Shown: positions 1-8,313 of the stretch, one piece after another
How positions within the stretch are numbered: position 1 is the stretch's first letter
How the letters are laid out: the number at the start of each line of letters is the position of its first letter
Assembly (NCBI GenBank): GCA_949287655.1
Contig: CASEHD010000010.1
Location: 100,509 to 164,508, forward strand
Reading direction: 5' to 3'
Length of the DNA stretch: 64,000 nt
DNA from: an uncultured Christensenella sp.
Lineage (GTDB): Bacteria; Bacillota; Clostridia; Christensenellales; UBA3700
Program-made: the position numbers and the translations under genes
Notes under the pieces: model-generated
Databases searched by the model: none
What the model was told of the DNA's origin: nothing
The model's input: only the letters and a program-made list of their open reading frames with translations

Positions 1-144
1 TGCATGCACCCTCAGGCGATGATTTTTAGTGTGTGTTTCAGCGAGGCGAACGCAGATAATATTATAATATTTTCAAGCGAGAATCGCTAAAAAACGCATG
101 AAAGGCGCGCCTCAGGGCTGGTTCGTATTATTCTGGGCTGGTAT
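1..144 (+). mobile_element. MITE-like element, copy A (left part outside window)
   Basis: The right portion of a short non-coding repeat that recurs at 48347-48617 and 52912-53145. It carries the shared AT-rich core with an AATATTATAATATT palindrome near 57-72 and ends in GGTTCGTATTATTCTGG followed by GCTGGTAT, the right terminal inverted repeat. The left end lies beyond base 1. No coding capacity is seen, so it would depend on a transposase elsewhere. Confidence 0.75.
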
Positions 145-220
145 CGCCCGATTCGCCGTTTTTTCTCTTTCTCCGCGTATCCCGCAGTCTCTTTTTCAGC
201 GTTTTTTCGTACTTTCCGGC

Positions 221-258
221 AAAATAAAACCGTACCGGAAAACGTGATCCCGGTACGG
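221..258 (-). terminator. Intrinsic terminator of the candidate sRNA
   Basis: On the minus strand CCGTACCGG pairs with CCGGTACGG (9 bp), followed by TTTTATTTT. It lies about 170 bases beyond the S41 protease stop and just after the candidate sRNA body. Confidence 0.75.
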
Positions 259-365
259 AGCGCAAATTCGTTATCTCTACTCTCTTACTCTCGGAACGCG
301 TCTTCGATTGGGACCGTATTTGTTGTCTTTATGAGCCTTAAACGGATAAATCCGCCCTTCGGGTC
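225..365 (-). ncRNA. Candidate small RNA of about 140 nt
   Basis: A consensus-like promoter (372-400) and a strong intrinsic terminator (221-258) bracket about 140 bases that hold no ATG or GTG on the minus strand and no recognisable ORF. The 5' part can form a CCCGAAGGG hairpin and a CGGATTTATCCG stem; the middle is purine-rich. I do not recognise it as 6S RNA, SRP RNA, tmRNA or a known riboswitch. That it is transcribed is inferred from the promoter and terminator only. Confidence 0.5.
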
Positions 366-371
366 AATCGT

Positions 372-400
372 ATTTTATATTACCGGAGCGCCGTTGTCAA
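372..400 (-). promoter_or_regulatory. Promoter of candidate sRNA
   Basis: TTGACA (395-400), 17-base spacer, TAAAAT (372-377) on the minus strand. It starts 28 bases after the S41 protease stop and points away from that gene; expected start of transcription near 365. Confidence 0.65.
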
Positions 401-427
401 CTTAATCGACTGCGTTTTCCGCTTTTT

Positions 428-1804
428 TCAGGCAGCCGCGTCTTTGTCCGACATTGCGAAATACCCGGCGGCGGTGTTCAGACAGGGATCCTCCGCCATA
501 TAGTATATTCCGGAAGCGTCCGCCTCGAAATCCGGGGTCAGACCCACGCCGTGAATATTTGTCTCGAACACGGTCCCGCCGTTCTTTTCCGTCGGAATGT
601 AGTACTTGCCGTTGGTAATGAACAGTTCGTATTTCTGATTATTGTATGTCAGCACGATCTGCGCGACGCCCTTGCCGTACGTCTTCGTTCCCACCGACTT
701 TATTCCGCAATAATGCGCGAGAGTCGCGGTGAGAAGTTCGGAAGAAGAAGCGGAAGAACCGTTGACGAGAATAACGCACTCGAAGTCGTCGACTTCGTCG
801 TAAAGGTTGACCGATTCATAGGTCGTGCCGTCGAGTCCGCTCGTATAAGAAGTCTGCGTATAAAAGTAAGTCTCCGCCATATCGCCGCCGCCCGAATTGT
901 AGACGTATTTAGCCATCGGGATACCGTCGGAGGTGCCGTTCTGTTTGACGAAGAAAGACGCGATAAACCCGCACATCATCGTATCGCCGCCGCCGTTTCC
1001 GCGCAGGTCGAGCACGAGTTTATTGGGGTTATCGTCGTCGGCGAGAAACTCCTTCACCGCGTTGTAAAAATCCTCGGGTGCGGTGTCTCCGAACTCGTTT
1101 AATTTAATATATCCGACGTCGGACGGCAGACCCGTCGTATCGGAATCAAGGTAATAAGCGACGGGAGCGTGGAACATCTCTTTGTCGATGACGAACCTGT
1201 ATTGCCCGACGACGTCGTCGTCCGCGTTATGCCTCAGCACGACGAGATCGAGAGTATCTCCCGCTACCGAAAGGAGCTGAGAGAACGCGCTCGAATTGAG
1301 ATGCCGGACTTTTTGACCGTTCAGGCTAACTATTTCGTCTCCGACTTTAAGCCGCTGAGAGCCGTAGCTGTCGTTGCGAACGTTTTTCGCCTTTGAAGCG
1401 GGAGATCCCGGGGCTATCTCTGTAATATAGTAGTTGCAATAGTCGTTCCAGCCGAAAGTCACGCCTATGCTCGCCGTCTTCATGCCGGTCGGAGTCGCCT
1501 CGATAAGCCCGGTGTACGGATCGATGCTGTTGGCGACAGCCGAAGCGACGACGTACTGGAACTGCTCCCAGTCTATCTCGTCGATATAGTACCTGTTCAG
1601 CGCGTCGATGATCGTCTTTACCATCGGCATTTCCGATTCTACGGTATTGCTCTCAGCGTACATCGCGCCGCCGAAGAACGCGACGCCCGCAACCAGCGCG
1701 AGCACGAGCACGGATATCACGACGAGTGTGATTATCTTTTTCTTTGAAGGCTTAGTCTCTTCAGGATATTCGTTGTAAATATCCTTTTCTTCGAACATGT
1801 CCAT
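428..1804 (-). CDS. S41 family C-terminal processing protease, membrane-anchored
   Basis: A CtpA/Tsp-type serine protease of 458 residues that would cleave extracytoplasmic proteins. Residues 24-46 form one membrane anchor; a PDZ domain lies at about 110-205, with the S41 core behind it. DLRGNGGG (266-273) is the conserved strand. The catalytic dyad is probably Ser353 in the SASSSE stretch and Lys378 in TYGKG, 25 residues apart as in the family. An open frame runs to 1888, but AAGGAG just before the ATG at 1804 (or the ATG at 1798) fixes the start. The substrate is not evident from neighbours. Confidence 0.9.
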   Translation of the reverse strand: MDMFEEKDIYNEYPEETKPSKKKIITLVVISVLVLALVAGVAFFGGAMYAESNTVESEMPMVKTIIDALNRYYIDEIDWEQFQYVVASAVANSIDPYTGLIEATPTGMKTASIGVTFGWNDYCNYYITEIAPGSPASKAKNVRNDSYGSQRLKVGDEIVSLNGQKVRHLNSSAFSQLLSVAGDTLDLVVLRHNADDDVVGQYRFVIDKEMFHAPVAYYLDSDTTGLPSDVGYIKLNEFGDTAPEDFYNAVKEFLADDDNPNKLVLDLRGNGGGDTMMCGFIASFFVKQNGTSDGIPMAKYVYNSGGGDMAETYFYTQTSYTSGLDGTTYESVNLYDEVDDFECVILVNGSSASSSELLTATLAHYCGIKSVGTKTYGKGVAQIVLTYNNQKYELFITNGKYYIPTEKNGGTVFETNIHGVGLTPDFEADASGIYYMAEDPCLNTAAGYFAMSDKDAAA

Positions 1805-2022
1805 TTTACTCCTTACGCGGCTGCTGCCGCAAAGTTTCGCTGCGCGCCCCGCTTTTATCCGCTTCTTTCGAAACGGGTGAAAACGCAAAGCCGCTATCGT
1901 CTTTTTATATTATTTCGATTAAACGGACGTTAAAACCCGTCAACTTTTTCAGCAAACGCGAAAGAACTTATATCCGCTTTCGCGCGGTTATCCCGCTACC
2001 TGCGGATAACGACCGTATTTCG

Positions 2023-3186
2023 TCAGATCCTGTTTACCTTGTCTGCAAAAGCCTGATCGTAGACCGCTTTTGCGACAGTCGCGCCGACTCTTTCGTCAAA
2101 CGCCTTCGGCAAGATGTAGTCCGCGTTGAGTTCTTCGTCCGAAACGAGACCCGCAAGCGCTCTTACCGCCGCAAGTTTCATGTTTTCGGTTATCGCGCTC
2201 GCTCTCGCGTCCAGCGCGCCGCGGAAGATACCGGGAAACGCAAGCACGTTGTTTATCTGATTCGCGTAATCCGACCTGCCCGTGCCGACGACCGCCGCGC
2301 CGCCCTTCTTCGCCTCGTCGGGATATATCTCCGGAACGGGGTTGGACATCGCGAACACGATCGGCTTTTCAGCCATACCTTTCACCATATCCGCGGTCAC
2401 CGTATCGGGTCCGGAAACGCCGATGAGTACGTCCGCGCCTTCGAGCGCCTCTTTCGCGCCGCCCTTCTTGCCCGCTTTGTTGGTCAGCTCCGCCAGCTCG
2501 GTCTTGGACCAGTCCATACCCGTTCTTCCTTTATAAAGGATGCCCTTTCTGTCGACAAGCGTGAGGTCTTTTATTCCCGCGGCGAGAAGAAGCCTTGCTA
2601 TCGCGCCGCCCGCCGCGCCCGTGCCGAGTATCGCCGCCGTAACGTTTTCAAGCTTTTTTCCCACTATCTTGAGCGCGTTGGTCAGCGCAGCCAGCACGAC
2701 TATCGCGGTGCCGTGCTGATCGTCGTGGAAAACGGGTATATCCAGCTTTTCTTTCAGCGCCTGTTCAATTTCGAAACATCTGGGCGCGGATATGTCCTCA
2801 AGGTTTATACCGCCGAAGGTCGGAGCGATCGCCACGCACGCGTCGATGATCTCTTTCGTATCCTGTGTGGAAAGACATATCGGGAACGCGTCCACGCCGC
2901 CGAACTTCTTGAAAAGACAACACTTGCCTTCCATGACTGGCATGCCCGCCAGACCGCCTATGTTGCCCAGACCGAGGACCGCGCTGCCGTCGGTAATTAC
3001 CGCGACGAGGTTGTTTTTGCCGGTATAAGTATAAGCTAAAGACGGGTCTTTTGCTATCTCAACGCATGGCTCCGCAACGCCCGGAGTGTACGCGACCGAA
3101 AGGTCGTGCGCGTTCTGCACCGGCGCTTTGCTTATCACTTCCAGTTTGCCGTGCCATTTTTTGTGCATATCCAATGCTTCGCTCAT
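2023..3186 (-). CDS. NAD(P)-dependent malic enzyme, short type
   Basis: Oxidatively decarboxylates malate to pyruvate. At 387 residues it is the short bacterial form without the phosphotransacetylase-like extension of MaeB. Seen motifs are AYTPGVAEPC with the catalytic Tyr (about 33), the Lys-containing GKCCLFKKFGG, the metal-binding NLEDISAPRCF and DDQHGTA, and the Rossmann GTGAAGGAIA. GGAG lies 11 bases before the ATG. A GGTTATCC/GGATAAC inverted repeat without a U-run follows the stop (about 1986-2010). Coenzyme preference cannot be read. Confidence 0.93.
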   Translation of the reverse strand: MSEALDMHKKWHGKLEVISKAPVQNAHDLSVAYTPGVAEPCVEIAKDPSLAYTYTGKNNLVAVITDGSAVLGLGNIGGLAGMPVMEGKCCLFKKFGGVDAFPICLSTQDTKEIIDACVAIAPTFGGINLEDISAPRCFEIEQALKEKLDIPVFHDDQHGTAIVVLAALTNALKIVGKKLENVTAAILGTGAAGGAIARLLLAAGIKDLTLVDRKGILYKGRTGMDWSKTELAELTNKAGKKGGAKEALEGADVLIGVSGPDTVTADMVKGMAEKPIVFAMSNPVPEIYPDEAKKGGAAVVGTGRSDYANQINNVLAFPGIFRGALDARASAITENMKLAAVRALAGLVSDEELNADYILPKAFDERVGATVAKAVYDQAFADKVNRI

Positions 3187-3264
3187 ATTATTGTATCTCC
3201 ATAAAATTTAGTATTATTTAGTAGTATCCATTATTTAAAATTATAATTTAAAACATATTCTGCT

Positions 3265-4344
3265 TTATTTTTCGCTGTCGATGTTTATCTTCCTTTCGCT
3301 GACCTTATCGAAACAGTTGCCGGCGCACTTTATCGCGACGTCTGCCGCGTCTCCGCGCTTCAGGTCTCCGGCAGCGCCGTAGATAAAATTCTCGTCGCGT
3401 ATCAACAGCGCGAGGTTGCCGTCCTTCGTGCCGGACATCGCGACGACCCGCCACTTTCCGTCAGCGTTTTTGCTTATATCGACGTCTTTCGGATATACGC
3501 ATGCATAGACCATCTTGTTTTCGTAATTTTCGGCGATCGGAGGGAAAACGCCCACCTCTTCGCCGTCGTACATCTTGACGGTATACCCTTTTTCGCGCTT
3601 TTTCAGGCATCCTGAGATCAAGCCGACGTTTTCATCCAGTCCTCTTATCACCGCTAAGCTTGCGGGGTTTTTATAAAGATGATAATAATCGTCAATCTGC
3701 TCAATCCTGCCGCCGCGAATGACCGCGATCCTGTCGCCGAGAGTGCTCGCTTCAACGATCCTGTCGGTTGCGTAGATGACGACCGCGTCGCTGTCGGTGA
3801 CCGCGCGGTAAAGCAAACCGAACAACGTGCGGCGCACGCTGTAATCTATCTTCCCGAATATGTTGTCGAGAAGATAGAGTTTGCTTTCTCTTATAAATAT
3901 TCTTGAAAGAAGGACCCTGCAAAGCTGAACTTCGTCCAGCTCTCTGACTTTTACGTTGAGCAATCCTTCTATGCCGAACAACTCCGAGACGTACCCGAGA
4001 CGAGAGGCTATATACGCGTCGTCGCAGTCTCTGAGCACAAGCGGTTTGACAACGTTTTTAAGCACGCTCAGCCTTGGCGTAAGACTTGATTCGTCGAAAC
4101 TGTAAGTTATGTTGCGCTCTTCAGCAGGTATGTCTTTCAGCTCTCTGCCGCAAAGCGTAATGCTTCCGCTGTAATCCTCAAGCCCTGCCAGCGCTCTCAT
4201 CAGCGAGGTTTTGCCCTGATTTTGCCCACCGAAAACGCAAAGTTTTTCTCCCGCGCACAGCTCGAAGCCGACGTCGCCGACCGCGTCGTATCCGCCGTAG
4301 TACGTCAGGGAAAGATCTTTGACTTTTAAAATACAGTTTTCCAT
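3265..4344 (-). CDS. MalK/UgpC-like ABC protein with degenerate catalytic motifs
   Basis: A 359-residue protein with the length and layout of MalK/MsmX sugar-importer ATPases (nucleotide-binding domain about 1-235, then a TOBE-like C-terminal part). Walker A is intact (GGQNQGKTS, Lys45) and the Walker B Asp160 is kept. The Q-loop Gln is Asp84, the LSGGQ signature reads LDEVQ (136-140), the catalytic Glu is Asn161, the D-loop reads GKID, and the switch His is Asp194. It could bind ATP but is not expected to hydrolyse it normally. The frame is intact over its full length, so this is a divergent protein and not a recent pseudogene. A regulatory role is inference. No Shine-Dalgarno site is visible. 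Confidence 0.8.
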   Translation of the reverse strand: MENCILKVKDLSLTYYGGYDAVGDVGFELCAGEKLCVFGGQNQGKTSLMRALAGLEDYSGSITLCGRELKDIPAEERNITYSFDESSLTPRLSVLKNVVKPLVLRDCDDAYIASRLGYVSELFGIEGLLNVKVRELDEVQLCRVLLSRIFIRESKLYLLDNIFGKIDYSVRRTLFGLLYRAVTDSDAVVIYATDRIVEASTLGDRIAVIRGGRIEQIDDYYHLYKNPASLAVIRGLDENVGLISGCLKKREKGYTVKMYDGEEVGVFPPIAENYENKMVYACVYPKDVDISKNADGKWRVVAMSGTKDGNLALLIRDENFIYGAAGDLKRGDAADVAIKCAGNCFDKVSERKINIDSEK

Positions 4345-4353
4345 ATCTGTATT

Positions 4354-4382
4354 ATTATAAAATATTTGCGGTTTATATGCAA
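4354..4382 (-). promoter_or_regulatory. Promoter of the degenerate ABC protein, near-leaderless
   Basis: TTGCAT (4377-4382), 17-base spacer, TATAAT (4354-4359). Nine bases separate the -10 from the ATG at 4344, so the predicted mRNA leader is only about 3 nt. Confidence 0.65.
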
Positions 4383-4811
4383 CAAAATATTAAATTTAAA
4401 TGCGTATGCGCGCATAGACGCAACTGTGCGCCCGGCTGCAAGTGCGCCCGAAAATCAAGCTTTTTACATTCTGCAAAGAGCAAAATATAACGACTTATCA
4501 ACTAAAAACCGCCGATTTATTTATATATTGCCGGCACACTTTGCATATAAATTTATTTTAAATAAATCGTACGCCGGCAGCATATTGAAATCATATCTTA
4601 TTAAAGCATAAGAACGTTTATATAATCGTTTGAAAAATTGCGACGCCGGGCGGCTTTTTACTTGCGGCTGTGACGAATATAATTTATTTTTACTTAATAT
4701 TAATTAATAATAATTGATACTAATTAATAATTTTATGTAAAGTTTGATTTTTTTCTCTGTTTTTAGCCGACAATAATATTATAATCGGCTGCAAATATTA
4801 GCGCGACGTCG
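4383..4811. other. AT-rich intergenic stretch without a gene
   Basis: Between the divergent ABC-like gene and the GPH symporter. A possible 81-codon frame at 4366-4611 has no ribosome site and no recognisable product. Around 4690-4735 runs of TTAATTAATAA make the sequence very AT-rich. A TATAAT at 4780-4785 lacks a good -35. I see no RNA gene. Confidence 0.5.
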
Positions 4812-4841
4812 TTGCGCTTACGCCGCGCGATATGATATACT
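4812..4841 (+). promoter_or_regulatory. Promoter of GPH symporter
   Basis: TTGCGC (4812-4817), 18-base spacer, TATACT (4836-4841). Predicted start near 4848, at the foot of the inverted repeat. Confidence 0.5.
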
Positions 4842-4847
4842 TAATCT

Positions 4848-4875
4848 GTACGGCGGCATTTTCTACGTGCCGTAC
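4848..4875 (+). promoter_or_regulatory. Inverted repeat in symporter 5' leader
   Basis: GTACGGC (4848-4854) and GCCGTAC (4869-4875) around a 14-base loop, at the predicted transcription start. It could be a repressor operator or an mRNA hairpin; which of the two cannot be decided here. Confidence 0.5.
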
Positions 4876-4902
4876 GACAATACATAAAGGGGAATTTTCG
4901 TT

Positions 4903-6450
4903 GTGAAGAAAAAACTTACTATCGAAGAACGCGCCGCAAAGGAAAACTGCGACCCGAAAGATTACGTATCCACCAAAGAGTGTATTCTGTACGGTGCGGC
5001 AGACCTGTTCGGCGGCGGTCAGGCGGCGTTTCTGTCCGTGATCCTGCTTGCATTTTTCACCAACATCATATGCATAGAAGCCGCGATCGCCAGCACAATA
5101 ATCATGGTCTCAAAGATATGGGACGCTGTTTCCGATCCGGCAATGGGACTTATATCTGAAAACTCGCGCTTTAAACTGGGCAGAAGAAAGCCGTTTATGA
5201 TACTGGGCGGCATACTTATCCCGTTCGGGCTCGCCTTTCTGTTCGCTCCTATACAGAATATGGAAGAGCCGTCTAAGATCACATGGATGGTGTTCGCTTA
5301 TATCATCTACTGCACGATCTCGACTATCTCGCAGGTCCCGTATATGTCGATGAGCTCTGATATCTCGATGGACTACCGCCAGCGTAACAAAGCAAATACC
5401 TGGAAGCTGATATTCGACATAATCGCCGCGGGTCTTCTGTATCTCATCCCCAGCCTTATGTGGAACAAAGTCGTCGGCAAGGACGCGACGATATCTTACA
5501 CGACTTTCTACTACATCATCGTGTTCGGCTTCGGTCTTCTGTTCGCGATACCGCTCGTCGTCGCGGGTCTGACAGTCAAAGAACGCACGCCTTACAGCGA
5601 AGAAAAGAAGGTCAAATTCAGCGTTAAGGAATATTTCAAAGGTCTTACCGTCAAGTCGTATATATGGCATATACTGATGTACGTAACCGCGTTTCTTACA
5701 ATGGACCTTATCAGCGCCGTCGCTATCTATTATACCGACTATATCGGCGGCACGATAAACGGCGTAAAAGTCGACCTCGGCTTTATGCAGATCGACATGG
5801 GCTCTATAATGATAATCGCCCCGATGATGGTCTGCGCCGCTGTAGGCATAGTCGTCGCGTACGTAATAAAAGCGAAATATTCAAAGCAGGCGGCGTTCCG
5901 CGCGGGGCTTCCGCTGTATATAATCGGCGCGATACTTCTTGCGTGCTACCAGCCCGACTGGAACCCGATCCTTATCCCGGTATTCGCGGCGATAATGGGC
6001 TTCGGCTTTGCGGGCGCGCAGTCGATGCCTTGGCTGGTATTTGCGGATACCGTCGACGTTGCCGAGCTCAAACTGGGCTACCGTCCGACCGCTAACATGT
6101 CGGGCGTTATGACATTCACGAGAAAGATTGCGACCGCGCTCGGTACGGGCATGGTCGGCTGGGTGCTCAGCGCGGCGCACTACGTAAAACCGATATACGA
6201 CGCCGAAACAGGCAAAAACATACTTCAACAACAGCCGGACAGCGTTCTTCTCGCGATAAGGCTTCTGATCGCGGTATCCGTGACCGTTCTGCTGACGATA
6301 GGCTTCATCGCTTCGATAAAATATAAGGTCACCAATAAACGCTTAGAGCGCATCAGATATTTTGTCAACAAACGCAAAGAAAGCGGCGAAGAAAGCTTTA
6401 CGGAAGAAGAAATGAAGGAATACAACGAGCTCAAAACAAAGCTCTGCTGA
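4903..6450 (+). CDS. GPH-family (MelB-like) cation:sugar symporter
   Basis: A 515-residue polytopic protein of the glycoside-pentoside-hexuronide family within MFS, predicted to import a glycoside or sugar acid with a cation. The family signature is clear after TM2: DPAMGLISENSR followed by GRRKPFMILGG (about 80-103). About twelve hydrophobic helices are visible, with a charged cytosolic tail from about 485. The start is GTG at 4903, ten bases after AAAGGGG; TTG at 4901 leads straight into a stop. It stands alone, divergent from the MalK-like gene, so the substrate cannot be inferred. Confidence 0.9.
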   Translation: MKKKLTIEERAAKENCDPKDYVSTKECILYGAADLFGGGQAAFLSVILLAFFTNIICIEAAIASTIIMVSKIWDAVSDPAMGLISENSRFKLGRRKPFMILGGILIPFGLAFLFAPIQNMEEPSKITWMVFAYIIYCTISTISQVPYMSMSSDISMDYRQRNKANTWKLIFDIIAAGLLYLIPSLMWNKVVGKDATISYTTFYYIIVFGFGLLFAIPLVVAGLTVKERTPYSEEKKVKFSVKEYFKGLTVKSYIWHILMYVTAFLTMDLISAVAIYYTDYIGGTINGVKVDLGFMQIDMGSIMIIAPMMVCAAVGIVVAYVIKAKYSKQAAFRAGLPLYIIGAILLACYQPDWNPILIPVFAAIMGFGFAGAQSMPWLVFADTVDVAELKLGYRPTANMSGVMTFTRKIATALGTGMVGWVLSAAHYVKPIYDAETGKNILQQQPDSVLLAIRLLIAVSVTVLLTIGFIASIKYKVTNKRLERIRYFVNKRKESGEESFTEEEMKEYNELKTKLC

Positions 6451-6463
6451 AACAAATTCACAT

Positions 6464-6495
6464 AAAAAGACGGGCGTCAAAACCCGTCTTTTTTA
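6464..6495. terminator. Bidirectional terminator between symporter and ruvC
   Basis: AAAAAGACGGG pairs with CCCGTCTTTTT, giving U-runs on both strands. It serves the convergent symporter and ruvC transcripts. Confidence 0.85.
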
Positions 6496-6533
6496 TTATA
6501 CGAATAGCAGTCGTTTTTACAATGCGCGCAATA

Positions 6534-7025
6534 TTATATAGAAAAAAGTCCGCCAAGTCTTGCCGACTGCGAATGAGTCAGCGCGACCGCAAGCGCGTCA
6601 GCCGCGTCGTCCGGTCTGGGAATGGATTTAAGCCTCAGCATGCGCGTGACCATGAACTGCATCTGCTTTTTATCCGCCTTGCCGTAGCCCGTTATCGCCT
6701 GTTTTATCTGCATCGGCGTATATTCGTAAAGCCTGCCGCATCTGTCGGAGCACGCAAGGAGTATCACGCCTCTTGCCTGCGCGACGTTGATGCCGGTCGT
6801 GATGTTCTTAGTGAAAAACAACTCTTCGAGGGCGACGCAATCGGGCTTATACTTGTCGAAAAGCGCGTTAACTCCGTCGTATATCATATGAAGGCGCGCC
6901 GGCACGCTCTCGTTTTTCGGCGTTTCGATAACGCCGTAATCGATAGCGGTCACATTGCCTTTTTCCGAATTGACTATCCCGTAACCGACTATCGCAAGCC
7001 CCGGGTCGATACCCATTATTATCAT
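6534..7025 (-). CDS. ruvC: Crossover junction endodeoxyribonuclease RuvC
   Basis: Holliday-junction resolvase of 163 residues, normal for the family. The four-acid active site is recognisable: Asp7 in GIDPGL, Glu in the ALEELFF stretch (about 67), and the C-terminal DDAADALAVALTH. The ATG overlaps the proA stop as ATGA (7022-7025), so the two are co-translated. ruvA and ruvB are not in this window, unlike in many genomes. Confidence 0.95.
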   Translation of the reverse strand: MIIMGIDPGLAIVGYGIVNSEKGNVTAIDYGVIETPKNESVPARLHMIYDGVNALFDKYKPDCVALEELFFTKNITTGINVAQARGVILLACSDRCGRLYEYTPMQIKQAITGYGKADKKQMQFMVTRMLRLKSIPRPDDAADALAVALTHSQSARLGGLFSI

Positions 7026-8266
7026 TTGCGTACCTGTCCGTTGCCGCGCACGACGTATTTTTCGCCGGTCAGCTGTTTGAGTCCGAGAGGACCTCTCGCA
7101 TGCAGCTTCTGAGTAGAAATACCTATCTCTGCGCCGAAACCGAACTCGAAACCGTCGGTAAAACGCGTGCTGGCGTTGACGTAAACGCAGGCGCTGTCGA
7201 CTTTTGCGGTAAAATAATCGGCAGCCTTTTCGTCTTTTGTCAATATTCCGTCGCTGTGGCAGGTGCTGTGAGCGTTGACTCTTTCGACCGCTTCGACCAC
7301 GCCGTCGACGATATATACGGTCAGCACCTTGTCGCCGTGTTCTTTATAGTATTCGTCCTCTTCGCAAGGCTGAATATAGTCGCAGTAAGAGCGCGCCTCA
7401 GCGCTTCCGTTTACTACGCAGCCGTTATCTTTTAGTATTCCGCAGACAAGCGGTAAAAACTCTTTCGCCGCGCTCCTGTCAACGAGCAGCTGTTCCAGCG
7501 CGTTGCAGGTCGAAGGACGGCTTAATTTTGCGTTCGCGACGACTTCTGCAGCCATGTTGAGATCTGCCGTCTTTTCGACGTACAGGTGGCAGTTTCCGCC
7601 CGCGCTGGCAATGACCGGCATAAGCGCGTTTTCCAGCACGAACTTTTTGAGTCCGTCGCCGCCCCTGGGGATAACGACGTCGATATACTTGCCCTGTTTG
7701 AGCATAGCGAGCGAACCGTCTCTGGTCACGTCGTCGACGAAAGCGACGATATCGCGGCTGACGACGCCGCTTTTTTCGATAGCGTCCGCGATTATCGAAG
7801 CGAGTATACGGTTGCTGCATATCGCCTCTTTTCCGCCGCGCAGCACGACGCAGTTGCCCGACTTTATGCAAAGCGCCGCGACGTCCGCGGTCACGTTGGG
7901 TCTGGATTCGTAAATAACGCCGATCACGCCGAGAGGCACGCGAACTTTGCTTATTTTAAGACCGTTGGGGCGCGTCCACGTTTCGGTGACTTCGCCGACC
8001 GGGTCGTCCAGTTTCGCGACGTCCCTTACTCCCTCGCAGATAGCCGCGATGCGTTTGTCGTTGAGGCGCAGTCTGTCCTTCATCGCCTCGCTTAGAGAGG
8101 TCGCAGCGGCAATATCCTTTTCGTTTTCTTCGAGGATATCCGCCTTTTTCGCCTCTATCTCGTCTGCGATAGCCAGCAGTATTTCGTTCTTTTTCTCTGC
8201 GGGCAGCGTGGCGAGGTCATAACTCGCCTTCTTTGCCGCGGCGCATATTTTTTCAATATCGACCAT
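7022..8266 (-). CDS. proA: Gamma-glutamyl phosphate reductase
   Basis: Second enzyme of proline synthesis: reduces gamma-glutamyl phosphate to glutamate semialdehyde with NADPH. It has 414 residues and belongs to the aldehyde dehydrogenase superfamily; the catalytic cysteine lies in RPSTCNALEQ, and VIPRGGDGL and ESRPNVTADVA are typical. An open frame reaches 8317, but GGAGGGATAT before the ATG at 8266 sets the start. proB is not adjacent. A palindrome CTCCATATGGAG (8273-8284) covers the ribosome site and could mask it. Confidence 0.94.
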   Translation of the reverse strand: MVDIEKICAAAKKASYDLATLPAEKKNEILLAIADEIEAKKADILEENEKDIAAATSLSEAMKDRLRLNDKRIAAICEGVRDVAKLDDPVGEVTETWTRPNGLKISKVRVPLGVIGVIYESRPNVTADVAALCIKSGNCVVLRGGKEAICSNRILASIIADAIEKSGVVSRDIVAFVDDVTRDGSLAMLKQGKYIDVVIPRGGDGLKKFVLENALMPVIASAGGNCHLYVEKTADLNMAAEVVANAKLSRPSTCNALEQLLVDRSAAKEFLPLVCGILKDNGCVVNGSAEARSYCDYIQPCEEDEYYKEHGDKVLTVYIVDGVVEAVERVNAHSTCHSDGILTKDEKAADYFTAKVDSACVYVNASTRFTDGFEFGFGAEIGISTQKLHARGPLGLKQLTGEKYVVRGNGQVRK

Positions 8267-8280
8267 ATATCCCTCCATAT

Positions 8281-8308
8281 GGAGCAAAAACGGGACAAAG
8301 CCCGTTTT
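8281..8308 (-). terminator. Terminator/attenuator between yebC and proA
   Basis: Minus strand AACGGG-CTTTGT-CCCGTTTTT just after the yebC stop. No new promoter is visible before proA, so proA may depend on read-through. Confidence 0.65.
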
Positions 8309-8313
8309 TTTTA

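Noticed and set aside
4366-4611. 81-codon plus-strand ORF
   Set aside because: No ribosome site, no recognisable protein, and it overlaps the promoter of the divergent gene.
8273-8284. CTCCATATGGAG palindrome as a regulated switch before proA
   Set aside because: It covers the ribosome site, but the stem is only four base pairs with a four-base loop; no ligand-binding domain lies upstream.
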